This document shows positions 7,933-14,959 of a stretch of 18,192 nt of DNA, in pieces (positions within the stretch are counted from its first letter, which is position 1; every line of letters begins with the position of its first letter). The stretch comes from JAUILA01 sp964563925 (GTDB lineage: Bacteria; Bacteroidota; Bacteroidia; Cytophagales; Cyclobacteriaceae): the NCBI GenBank assembly GCA_964563925.1, contig CAZLZD010000069.1, positions 1-18,192 on the forward strand, read 5' to 3'. The position numbers and the translations under genes were made by a program. Under the pieces are notes generated by a model that searched no databases, was not told the origin of the DNA, and worked only from the letters and a program-made list of their open reading frames with translations.

Positions 7933-9350
7933 ATCGGATAATCACAGGCACGTTAATTTTAATGTTTGGCGTAATAACTATGTCAGCCCAGGACAGCCAT
8001 TACTGGTCGCAGCAATTCGGTACTCGTTCTGCCCTGTTGTCCGGGGCTGTGGTTGGGGGAATCGACGACAACAGCATGATTTATTATAATCCGGGGGTTC
8101 TGGGGTTTCTGGAAGAGGCGAACATCTCGGTGAATGCCAGCCTGTATGAGATACAGAATGTGACCGTGGAGAATGCGCTGGGTGCCCGGGAGGATTTTTC
8201 CAGCAGCCAGCTGGGTAGTTTTCCTTTACTGATCTCTGGAATGTTAAGCGGGGCCGATAGGAAATTGAAGATTGGTTATGCGTTACTCACACCCGTCAAT
8301 TTTAGCTTTAAAGGTACGGTCCGGGTAGAATCATTTATCGACCTGGTCGATGAGAACGAAAGTTCAGGGACGGAAGAATTCATTGCTGACCTGAACATTG
8401 ACCAGCGGGTCACTGAAACAATGGGTGCTCTGGGGATGAGCCATAAAATAAATGACCGGGTATCGGTGGGTGTCTCCCATTTTTTCATATTCCGGAATTT
8501 CACCTATAATTCAAACCAGCTGATATATTTATTCTTGAACAACCCTGAAACTACCCTGGTGAGCACCACGGTTATTGAGAATTCACATTACTTCAACGTC
8601 AGGTATCAGCTAAAAGCGGGGGTGGCATGGCGAGTAAATTCCCGCTGGTCGGCGGGGCTGACAGTTACAACTCCCTCATTAAATCTTTTTGGAAACGGGA
8701 CCATGGCGGCCAATATTGCCGCGCAGAACATCAGTCTGAATGGTTCTCCTCGGTTTGACCTGCTTGCGAGTGACCGGCAGGAAAAACTTAAAACAACATA
8801 CAAGTCTCCCTTCTCGGTGTCGGCCGGGGTTAACTATTCCGGGAACAAGTCGAAGTTCGGAATTTCCATGGCTTATTATTCCGGTATTGACCCTTATGAT
8901 ATCATGAAAGCCAAACCGGCCACGTTTATTCGTCCGGAAGGAGAATTCGGAGAATTGACCAGTGATCAATTTCTGGCCATCTATACCGGGGCGAATTCAG
9001 TCTTCAACATGGCGGCAGGCTATGAATACCTGCTGAACGACGGACTGTCTTTTGCGTTGAGCGTGCGCAATAATATGACCTATTACAAACAGATTGACCA
9101 GCCCGGGTACAATACAAATCTGACCAACTGGGACATCTGGCATGTCATGGCGGGTGCGAATATAATGAAGGAGCGGAGCACACTCACCGTAGGCATAACA
9201 CCCAGCTTTGGTAACAACGACCGGTTTGTACAGACAGGCGGACTGGGCTCTGAGGATGATTTGCTGAGCGGCGCCACGTCCATCACCAGGGCAAATTATT
9301 TCGCCATTGGCTTCCTGTTGGGGTACACCTATCATTTCCGAAAATTTTAG
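7929..9350 (+). CDS. OmpP1/FadL-family outer membrane channel
   Basis: This is a 473-residue protein of the FadL/OmpP1/TodX family, monomeric barrels that pass hydrophobic compounds such as fatty acids or aromatics across the outer membrane. After a signal peptide (about 1-20, ending MSAQ), the N-terminal hatch region shows the family pattern GTRSALLSGAVVGGIDDNSM followed by YYNPGVLGF (the NPA-like motif is N54-P55-G56). Many amphipathic beta strands follow (for example LKIGYALLTPVNFSFKG, DRVSVGVSHFFIFRNF and LTVGITPSFG). The C-terminus ends in strand-like YTYHFRKF with a terminal aromatic. The length is normal for the family. The ATG overlaps the stop of the preceding gene, so translation is probably coupled. 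The physiological substrate is not evident from the neighbours. Confidence 0.88.
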   Translation: MNRIITGTLILMFGVITMSAQDSHYWSQQFGTRSALLSGAVVGGIDDNSMIYYNPGVLGFLEEANISVNASLYEIQNVTVENALGAREDFSSSQLGSFPLLISGMLSGADRKLKIGYALLTPVNFSFKGTVRVESFIDLVDENESSGTEEFIADLNIDQRVTETMGALGMSHKINDRVSVGVSHFFIFRNFTYNSNQLIYLFLNNPETTLVSTTVIENSHYFNVRYQLKAGVAWRVNSRWSAGLTVTTPSLNLFGNGTMAANIAAQNISLNGSPRFDLLASDRQEKLKTTYKSPFSVSAGVNYSGNKSKFGISMAYYSGIDPYDIMKAKPATFIRPEGEFGELTSDQFLAIYTGANSVFNMAAGYEYLLNDGLSFALSVRNNMTYYKQIDQPGYNTNLTNWDIWHVMAGANIMKERSTLTVGITPSFGNNDRFVQTGGLGSEDDLLSGATSITRANYFAIGFLLGYTYHFRKF

Positions 9351-9381
9351 CTGGCTGACGTCGTTTCATCCCAACGAATTA

Positions 9382-9412
9382 TTTGATAAAACTGAATTAG
9401 TTAATAATTTTG
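9382..9412 (+). promoter_or_regulatory. Bacteroidota-type sigma promoter of the tRNA gene
   Basis: The -33 element TTTG (9382-9385) is separated by exactly 19 bp from a -7 element TAATTTTG (9405-9412), which matches the Bacteroidota primary-sigma consensus TAnnTTTG in full. The predicted start falls about 10 bp before the tRNA. This is the best promoter in the window and supports the phylum assignment. Confidence 0.8.
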
Positions 9413-9429
9413 CACACCCAACCGGATAA

Positions 9430-9504
9430 CGGGGTGTAGCGCAGTCCGGTTAGCGCGCTGCGTTCGGGACGCAGAGGCCGGAGGTTCGAATCCTCTCACC
9501 CCGA
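9430..9504 (+). tRNA. tRNA-Pro (anticodon CGG)
   Basis: The sequence folds into a complete cloverleaf. The acceptor stem is CGGGGTG (9430-9436) with CACCCCG (9497-9503) and discriminator A9504. The D stem is GCGC/GCGC (9439-9442 and 9453-9456). The anticodon stem is CTGCG/CGCAG (9458-9462 and 9470-9474) with loop TTCGGGA, giving anticodon CGG at 9465-9467. The T arm is GGAGG-TTCGAAT-CCTCT. The 3' CCA is not encoded. The gene stands alone, with its own promoter upstream and a terminator directly downstream. Confidence 0.97.
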
Positions 9505-9634
9505 CATCACAAAGCCTGATCCGCCAGCGGCGGACAGGCTTTTTTCGTATCAGGCCGACTGTGTCTGCGACACAAGGGAGGCCTGTGCGGAAAAAGCCTG
9601 AAAGCGAACGAAGTGAGTAGAAGGCTTTGTGATG
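9505..9634. repeat. 130-bp palindromic element with nested hairpins, directly after the tRNA
   Basis: A perfect 13-bp inverted repeat, CATCACAAAGCCT (9505-9517) and AGGCTTTGTGATG (9622-9634), bounds the element. A second nested pairing joins AGGCTTTTTTCG (9536-9547) with CGGAAAAAGCCT (9588-9599) through one G-T wobble. A third hairpin lies at the centre: CAGGCC (9551-9556) with GGCCTG (9580-9585), holding GTGTC/GACAC inside. The first arm doubles as the tRNA terminator. No ORF is credible inside. It resembles the palindromic spacers often seen after tRNA genes in Bacteroidota, or a REP/MITE-like element. Mobility is not shown. Confidence 0.7.
9511..9547 (+). terminator. Rho-independent terminator of tRNA-Pro
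   Basis: The stem is AAAGCCTG (9511-9518), a bulged A, TCCGCC (9520-9525), loop AGC, GGCGGA (9529-9534) and CAGGCTTT (9535-9542). The T-run is 9540-9545. The hairpin starts within ten bases of the tRNA 3' end, so it sets the end of the primary transcript. Confidence 0.9.
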
Positions 9635-9649
9635 TAACGCCACCTAAAA

Positions 9650-9676
9650 GGATCACCGAGCGCAGCGAGGTAATCC
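9650..9676. repeat. Short imperfect hairpin next to the palindromic element
   Basis: GGATCACC (9650-9657) pairs with GGTAATCC (9669-9676) with one C-A mismatch, around a GC-rich loop GAGCGCAGCGA. AGGTAA (9668-9673) can alternatively pair with TTACCT (9683-9688). The loop resembles the CGAACGAAGTGAG stretch inside the 130-bp element, so it may belong to the same repeat family. The remaining 9690-9750 bases hold nothing I can identify. Confidence 0.45.
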
Positions 9677-9761
9677 ATGACCTTACCTGCTTAGTAGAAA
9701 CGAACTAAGGGTTTAATCAATTATCTTTCAATAAGAGGCAACCCTATAAGTCGATATTCGT

Positions 9762-9784
9762 TATACATTGTACTACAAGGTATA
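9762..9784. promoter_or_regulatory. Candidate PadR operator (23-bp near-palindrome)
   Basis: TATAC (9762-9766) and GTATA (9780-9784) flank a central GTACTAC, forming a near-palindrome centred on 9773 with mismatches only at the centre and at the outer edge of the spacers. It ends 9 bp before the ATG of the PadR-type gene. This placement is where a self-regulating PadR repressor would bind. An overlapping pair, TCGATAT (9751-9757) and ATATCGA (9782-9788), adds symmetry. Confidence 0.6.
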
Positions 9785-9793
9785 TCGAACTGT

Positions 9794-10150
9794 ATGTTAT
9801 CAAAAAATCTAACTGCTGCATCCACAAGGCCAATCATTCTCGGTGTTCTTAAACAAGGCCGGAGCTATGGCTACCTGATTATCAAGAAAATCAAGGAAAT
9901 GTCTGGCGGGAGAATGGAATGGTCGGACGGCATGATTTATCCCGTACTCCACAAATTGGAAAAGGAAAAAATGATTGTATCCGACTGGGTCATGTCGGAC
10001 GATAACCGCCCCAGAAAATATTACGAGATCACGGAAGCAGGCAAGGAAGAGCTCCTGGCTGAACAGGCACAATGGTCACAGGTCACCAAGGTGCTGGATA
10101 TGGTTTGGAAAGGTCAGATACCAAACATTTTGCCAGATGGAGAAGCCTGA
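9794..10150 (+). CDS. PadR-family transcriptional regulator
   Basis: This 118-residue winged-helix DNA-binding protein belongs to the PadR group, dimeric repressors that typically respond to small toxic molecules and control efflux genes. Visible hallmarks are YGYLIIKKI (25-33), the recognition helix G-MIYPVLHKLEKEKMI (46-61) and the wing RPRKYYEITEAGKEEL (72-87). The length is typical of the short PadR type, in which the C-terminal helix mediates dimerisation. Its last 14 bp overlap the permease gene, so both are made from one message. A near-palindrome just upstream suggests autoregulation. The ligand is unknown. Confidence 0.93.
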   Translation: MLSKNLTAASTRPIILGVLKQGRSYGYLIIKKIKEMSGGRMEWSDGMIYPVLHKLEKEKMIVSDWVMSDDNRPRKYYEITEAGKEELLAEQAQWSQVTKVLDMVWKGQIPNILPDGEA

Positions 10151-12749
10151 CCTGGATAAGGAAATCAAAAAATGGATCAGGTCATTCCGAAAGTTCCGGT
10201 CCTATAACCACGGTGCCGTCCGTGAAATGGAACTACATATTCGGGATCATATTGATGATCTGGTGGGACAGGGGTATACCGAAGAAGAAGCATTTCATGT
10301 TGCCCGGAACGAATTCGGTAATCTCCATGAAATCGCCCGGGAAGAGGACTGGAACATCAGAAAAAAAAGGAACATCAACTCAATAATCAACAACAGCATG
10401 CTTAACTCCTATCTAAAAGTGGCGCTTCGCCATTTCAGAAAACACAAATTTCACTCTGCGTTAAATATTATCGGATTAACGACAGGTCTCGCGATCGTGA
10501 TCTTTATTTTTTTGTTCGTCAGTGATGAATTACGCTACGACCAGCATTTTCCGAAAAAAGATGTGCTTTACCGTGTCGTGGAAAATCAATACTATTCAGG
10601 GCAGCCGGTATTCCCGGTGGCAGTTACCCCAACTGCCCTTGCGCCCGCCTTGAAGGATCAGTTTCCTGAAATTGTCAACGCCACGCGTGTTGCTTATCAA
10701 TCTATGAATTTTCAGTTAGAAGACCGCTCGATTACCGAAGAACAAGGGCTGATGGTCGATGCATCATTCTTCGACATGTTTTCGACTGATATTCTGTCCG
10801 GCGACGCAGCATCCTTTAAATCGGATATCCATGCCCTGGTGCTTACAAAGGAAATGGCGGACAAATATTTCCCGGATCAGGATGTGATTGGACAATCATT
10901 GACGCTGGATAACGAAGAATTTATTGTCCGTGCGGTTATCGCCGACCCTGCAGAAACGACCCATTTGCCATTCCGATACCTGGTCAATTTTGAAAGGTAT
11001 TTGTCCTTCGACCCGGAACGAAGTCAAAGCTGGGGCTCCAACTGGCTGTATACCTATATTGAGGTGGACCCAGGTACCGATGCATCAGCATTAGACCCGA
11101 AACTAACTAATATTATCAAGGAGAATAATGAGGGTTCGGCCACCGAGATATACTTACAACCTGTCACTGACATCTACCTGGGAGAAGTCGATTTTGTCGT
11201 AGAGGCACCCAATAAAGGTGAAATGCTCTATGTTAATATTTTTACCCTGGTGGCAATTTTCATTCTTATTATTTCCTGCATCAACTTCATGAACCTGGCC
11301 ACGGCCAAATCTGAAAATCGTGCGAAGGAAGTCGGACTCAGGAAAACCGTTGGTGCCGCCCGTCCACAGCTGATCTTTCAGTTTCTGAGTGAATCTGTGC
11401 TGATGTCCGTTCTGGCGCTTGTCCTTGCCCTGGCACTTGTCATTACTTTTCTTCCGTTTTTCAATGAACTGACGGAAAAATCAATTGCACTGACAGAATT
11501 CCGGAGCCTTGATAAAGGGCTCAGCCTGGCTCTTGTTGTACTTGGAGCTGCTGTCTTCGCCGGTATTATTTCCGGCATCTACCCTGCCCTGGTGCTCAGC
11601 AGCCCGATGCCAGCCCTTACGCTGAAAAACAACGGTCAGCCCATTAAGAGCGGCAGCGCATTCCGAAAGGTTCTTGTGATCACCCAATTCACCATATCCA
11701 TCATCCTTATTCTCGGCACGCTGGTTGTCTCCGAACAATTACACTATATCCAGGATATTGACCTCGGCTATGATAAACACAACCTTGCCTACGTTCGTGC
11801 CCATCCGGAAAAAGCTCCGCAACTTGCTGAAACGCTTCGAAACGAATCGGATGTGCTGGCTGTCGGACTCACCAACATGCATCCGGGGTATGTGATGAGC
11901 AGTACCTCCGGATTTGAATGGCAAGGCAAAAACCCGGATGAAAACATCCTTTTACATACAATGGGGGTTGATGAATACTATTTATCCGCCATGGAGATGG
12001 AAATACTGGAGGGAAGGGATTTTCATCAGGGTGATTCAACAAGCATCATCATTAATCAAAGAGCTGCTGAAATTATTGGGATGGAAAACCCAATAGGCGC
12101 TAAAATGGCCAACTTTGACACAGAGTTTACCATTATTGGTGTGGTTGGTGATTTTAATTTTAAATCGGTTCACACTGCCATAGAACCCCTTGTTATTTAC
12201 ATGGCTGATGAACCTTCCAGGGTATTTATCCGATACCGGGATGGCCAGGAAGCCCGGATAAAGGAAGTAGCCAACATTGCCTGGAATACGGTCTTTCCGG
12301 ATGAGGAGTTTGAAATAAGCTACCTGGAAGACGACTGGAAAGAAATGTATACGGCCGAAGAACGTACATCGAAACTTTCCACCTACTTTTCGGCCATAGC
12401 CATTATTGTAAGCTGTCTGGGGTTATTCGGACTGGTATCATATACGGCTGAGCAGAGAACGCGGGAAATTGGAATCCGGAAGGTACTGGGCGCCTCTGTT
12501 TCCGGATTATTTATCATGCTTGCCACTGATTTTACCAAGCTGATCCTGGCATCCCTCATTATTTCCGTTCCACTGGGAATATTCCTGATGAATCAGTGGC
12601 TGGATAGTTATGCCTATCATATTGATATTTCGATGATGATCATTCTCACCACGGTCCTGGGGGTAATCCTGATTACCATAGCGACCATAAGTTACCAGTC
12701 GCTTAAAATATCCCTGACCAATCCGGTTAATGTATTAAAAAGGGAATAA
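10137..12749 (+). CDS. FtsX/MacB-type ABC transporter permease with N-terminal prefix domain, no ATPase
   Basis: This is an 870-residue inner-membrane permease built from two MacB/FtsX repeats. Residues 1-75 form a soluble prefix rich in charge, with GYTEEEAFHVARNEFGNL (46-63) typical of permease prefix domains found in PadR-linked permeases. The first membrane helix is about 108-129, followed by a large periplasmic MacB core and the FtsX helices containing KEVGLRKTVGAARPQLIFQF. A second core follows, and the C-terminal FtsX block carries REIGIRKVLGAS. About eight membrane helices are visible. The open frame extends upstream to 9975 inside the PadR gene, but the ATG at 10137 starts the conserved prefix and is chosen; an internal ATG at residue 88 is less likely. 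No nucleotide-binding domain is encoded in or near the gene, so it must recruit one elsewhere or act without one. The cargo could be a drug, peptide or lipoprotein. Confidence 0.92.
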   Translation: MEKPDLDKEIKKWIRSFRKFRSYNHGAVREMELHIRDHIDDLVGQGYTEEEAFHVARNEFGNLHEIAREEDWNIRKKRNINSIINNSMLNSYLKVALRHFRKHKFHSALNIIGLTTGLAIVIFIFLFVSDELRYDQHFPKKDVLYRVVENQYYSGQPVFPVAVTPTALAPALKDQFPEIVNATRVAYQSMNFQLEDRSITEEQGLMVDASFFDMFSTDILSGDAASFKSDIHALVLTKEMADKYFPDQDVIGQSLTLDNEEFIVRAVIADPAETTHLPFRYLVNFERYLSFDPERSQSWGSNWLYTYIEVDPGTDASALDPKLTNIIKENNEGSATEIYLQPVTDIYLGEVDFVVEAPNKGEMLYVNIFTLVAIFILIISCINFMNLATAKSENRAKEVGLRKTVGAARPQLIFQFLSESVLMSVLALVLALALVITFLPFFNELTEKSIALTEFRSLDKGLSLALVVLGAAVFAGIISGIYPALVLSSPMPALTLKNNGQPIKSGSAFRKVLVITQFTISIILILGTLVVSEQLHYIQDIDLGYDKHNLAYVRAHPEKAPQLAETLRNESDVLAVGLTNMHPGYVMSSTSGFEWQGKNPDENILLHTMGVDEYYLSAMEMEILEGRDFHQGDSTSIIINQRAAEIIGMENPIGAKMANFDTEFTIIGVVGDFNFKSVHTAIEPLVIYMADEPSRVFIRYRDGQEARIKEVANIAWNTVFPDEEFEISYLEDDWKEMYTAEERTSKLSTYFSAIAIIVSCLGLFGLVSYTAEQRTREIGIRKVLGASVSGLFIMLATDFTKLILASLIISVPLGIFLMNQWLDSYAYHIDISMMIILTTVLGVILITIATISYQSLKISLTNPVNVLKRE

Positions 12750-12777
12750 GAAAAGAGCCTTATTAGCTGATAACCTG

Positions 12778-13293
12778 TCAGTTTAAAGCCTGCAGGATCT
12801 CTTCTATCGGTGTCTCCCCGATAAACTCCTTTTGCAGCTTTCCATTCTCCGAATAAATATAGACGGAAGGCACGGGAATGGATCCAAACTTGTCAATAAT
12901 ATTGACTACATCGGTCGTGCCGAAATGAAAATTAGGAGCGGTGTCAAGTCCGTAGGCAACGGCAAATTCCTGAAGCTCCTGCGGGGAGGCACTTGAAATA
13001 TAATACACCTGGTAGGTACTGAAACCTTCGAGATTCTCCTTCATGGCGGTGGCTTCCCGCTGGCAGTGATCGCAGTCAGGCTGAAACAGGACAATGATGG
13101 ATTTCCCCCTGACCTGGTTCATCTGGCGGAAGGTGCCGCTGGTCATTCTGACCGGCATATCCGGAAGGTCATTTGTAATTCCCTCACTTACATTTTCTTC
13201 AGGCATATTCTCCGCGGCGCGTCGCTTTTCTTCAGACTGGTTATTGCATGCGGGAAGCAACACCAGAATACACAGGTACAAAAGGTATTTCAT
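12778..13293 (-). CDS. Thioredoxin-fold lipoprotein with CxxC motif
   Basis: This 171-residue envelope lipoprotein is probably a TlpA/ResA-like thiol-disulfide oxidoreductase. The signal peptide ends in a lipobox (LLPAC, lipid cysteine C16), followed by acidic residues (QSEE). The thioredoxin-like domain spans about 50-171. It carries the redox motif CDHC (C74-C77) within VLFQPDCDHCQREA, and a cis-proline candidate in IPVPSVYIYSENG (P142). The frame is open up to 13323, but the ATG at 13291-13293 gives the correct short signal peptide. It converges with the permease gene across a 28-bp gap. The partner proteins are unknown; cytochrome c maturation or general disulfide reduction are possible roles. 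Confidence 0.87.
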   Translation of the reverse strand: MKYLLYLCILVLLPACNNQSEEKRRAAENMPEENVSEGITNDLPDMPVRMTSGTFRQMNQVRGKSIIVLFQPDCDHCQREATAMKENLEGFSTYQVYYISSASPQELQEFAVAYGLDTAPNFHFGTTDVVNIIDKFGSIPVPSVYIYSENGKLQKEFIGETPIEEILQALN

Positions 13294-13489
13294 TCCGGAA
13301 AAGTACGCAATCCGGGCTAACAAGAAAAGAAAATCCCTTAAGACCCCCGGGTTGATCAGGAGGTAAATTCACTAATTGTGTATTTCCCTGTACACTCTGA
13401 GGGACCACACCGGCCCTTCCATGGCTCAGATGCGCTGGCATGCATATAGCTCTATTTTGAACCGACCCTTAAACCAATAACCAATTTTC

Positions 13490-14761
13490 ATGGCCGCCAG
13501 CAAAGACACTTCTGACCAGCAGCAGGGCAAGCTTGCCAAATCGCTTTCCCTTTGGGATATCCTTTTTCTTACCATGGGCGTTATTCTCGGTGCCGGAATT
13601 TATGCAATCATCGGGGAGGCAGCGGGAATGGCCGGCAACATGCTCTGGCTGGGATTCTTCACTGCCGGTTTCATCGCCTTACTCAGTGCACTCAGCTACG
13701 CCGAATTTGTGAGCCGGTTTCCCGATGCAGGAGGAAGCTTTGAATATATCAAGCGAACGTTCGGAACCACCACCGCACTTGTTTTCGGAACCGGGACCAT
13801 TTTTACCGGGATCATCGCCAGCGCCGCCATTGCCATCAGTTTTGCCGATTACCTCGGCCGGTTGTGGGATATCTCTGATACGCTTGCCATTATCGGGATC
13901 GTGGTGTTACTCGGTTTTGTCAACGTTATCGGAATCAAACATTCGTCCGTTACAAATATTGTGGCTACGGTCATTACCGTCCTCGGACTGCTGTTCGTCG
14001 TGGTACTTGGGATTCCGGAATGGGGTGAGGTGGATTTGCTAAAGATGCCACCCGAGGGATTCAACGGCATACTCTCGGCCGGAGCACTTACCTTTTTTGC
14101 CTACGTGGGCTTTGAAGATGTGGTCAAGACGGCGGAAGAAACAAAGAACCCGAAAAAAACGGTCAGCAAGGGAATCATGATCGCAGGGGTTTTTGTCATC
14201 GTCATGTATGTCCTGGTGGCAGTCAGCACCGTCAATTTGATTCCCTGGGAAGACCTGGCCGGTTCAGGCTCCCCCCTCGCTTTGGCGGTCAAGGGGAGTA
14301 CCGGCAAAACGGGGGTCACTATTCTCGTTGTCGTTGCCCTTTTTGCCACGGCGAACAGTATCCTTACCAATATCCTGGGAACAGCAAGACTGGTATTCGA
14401 TGTGGCCAGGGATACGGAGATATCCTGGATGCAGAAGCTGGCCTATATTCCCAAAAAATTTAATACCCCCGTGTATGCCACCATTGCCATTGTTATAGCG
14501 GTCATTTTATTTGGTCTGATCGGCAACCTGAAAGTCGTGGCATCGATCAGTAATTTCTTTGTGTATGCTGTTTTTCTCGGCGTGAACATAAGCCTGCTCT
14601 GGTGGCGCCATACCAATCGCAAAGCCGATCTTGCACCCTTCCATGTCCCGTTAAATATCAAGAACCTCCCTGTCCCGACGGTCTTTGCCATACTGACCCT
14701 GCTGGTCATGCTTGGATACAATACCTACAACCTGATGAGCGGACAGGGCGGCGGACATTAA
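13490..14761 (+). CDS. APC-superfamily amino acid permease
   Basis: This is a 423-residue inner-membrane secondary transporter, probably a proton- or sodium-coupled amino acid importer. Hydrophobicity suggests about 12 helices. The family hallmark GAGIY sits in the first helix (34-38). The helix-6 region reads FFAYVGFEDVVKTAEETKNP (202-221), matching the conserved F-GF-----EE-KNP pattern of APC transporters. A second signature is ANSILTNILGTARL in helix 8. The most similar well-known group is the cationic or branched-chain amino acid transporters of the YfnA/CAT type, but substrate specificity cannot be read from sequence. The gene stands alone, with a terminator after it. The ATG is preceded by TAACCAATTTTC and no Shine-Dalgarno sequence. 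Confidence 0.92.
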   Translation: MAASKDTSDQQQGKLAKSLSLWDILFLTMGVILGAGIYAIIGEAAGMAGNMLWLGFFTAGFIALLSALSYAEFVSRFPDAGGSFEYIKRTFGTTTALVFGTGTIFTGIIASAAIAISFADYLGRLWDISDTLAIIGIVVLLGFVNVIGIKHSSVTNIVATVITVLGLLFVVVLGIPEWGEVDLLKMPPEGFNGILSAGALTFFAYVGFEDVVKTAEETKNPKKTVSKGIMIAGVFVIVMYVLVAVSTVNLIPWEDLAGSGSPLALAVKGSTGKTGVTILVVVALFATANSILTNILGTARLVFDVARDTEISWMQKLAYIPKKFNTPVYATIAIVIAVILFGLIGNLKVVASISNFFVYAVFLGVNISLLWWRHTNRKADLAPFHVPLNIKNLPVPTVFAILTLLVMLGYNTYNLMSGQGGGH

Positions 14762-14772
14762 ATAAGATATTA

Positions 14773-14814
14773 TATCCGGGGGTTGCTCGGTTTAGGTTAC
14801 CCTACTTCCGGATA
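14773..14814. other. Hairpin just upstream of the terminator
   Basis: TATCCGG (14773-14779) and CCGGATA (14808-14814) form a perfect 7-bp stem around a 28-base loop, starting 12 bp after the permease stop. There is no T-run, so this is not the terminator. It may stabilise the 3' end of the mRNA. Confidence 0.4.
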
Positions 14815-14818
14815 AACG

Positions 14819-14856
14819 AAGCGGGCCGGGTCCCCCCCGGTCCGCTTTCATTTTGT
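14819..14856 (+). terminator. Rho-independent terminator after the amino acid permease
   Basis: AAGCGGGCCGGG (14819-14830) pairs with CCCGGTCCGCTT (14836-14847) through one G-T wobble, giving a 12-bp stem with a 5-base loop, followed by the T-rich TTTCATTTTG. It lies about 60 bp after the stop codon. Confidence 0.88.
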
Positions 14857-14931
14857 CACACCCCCGGGATCAGAATTTTCCTGAATTTCATTACATGATA
14901 TTCCATTTATTAATAACTATTCTTATTCTTA

Positions 14932-14939
14932 TACCTTCG
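14932..14939 (+). promoter_or_regulatory. Candidate -7 promoter element of the TPR gene
   Basis: TACCTTCG matches the Bacteroidota -7 consensus TAnnTTTG with one change (C for T), in an AT-rich stretch 21 bp before the ATG. The expected -33 TTTG is not clearly present at the right spacing, so support is moderate. Confidence 0.45.
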
Positions 14940-14959
14940 TTGGTCTTATTTTTTCTTGT

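Noticed and set aside
9430..9634. tRNA as an integration site for a genomic island
   Set aside because: No integrase, no direct repeat of the tRNA 3' end and no change in gene style is seen downstream in the window.
9401..9643. An 80-codon minus-strand open frame, with a peptide resembling common tRNA-derived false proteins
   Set aside because: It is the reverse strand of the tRNA and palindromic element; the peptide is a known type of annotation artefact.
9975..10136. Upstream extension of the permease frame to a far ATG
   Set aside because: The extra 54 codons lie in another frame of the PadR gene and look like shadow; the conserved prefix starts at 10137.
13294..13489. Possible small gene or riboswitch between the thioredoxin-like and amino acid permease genes
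   Set aside because: No conserved fold or credible ORF; it is a divergent promoter gap with only weak promoter-like sequences.
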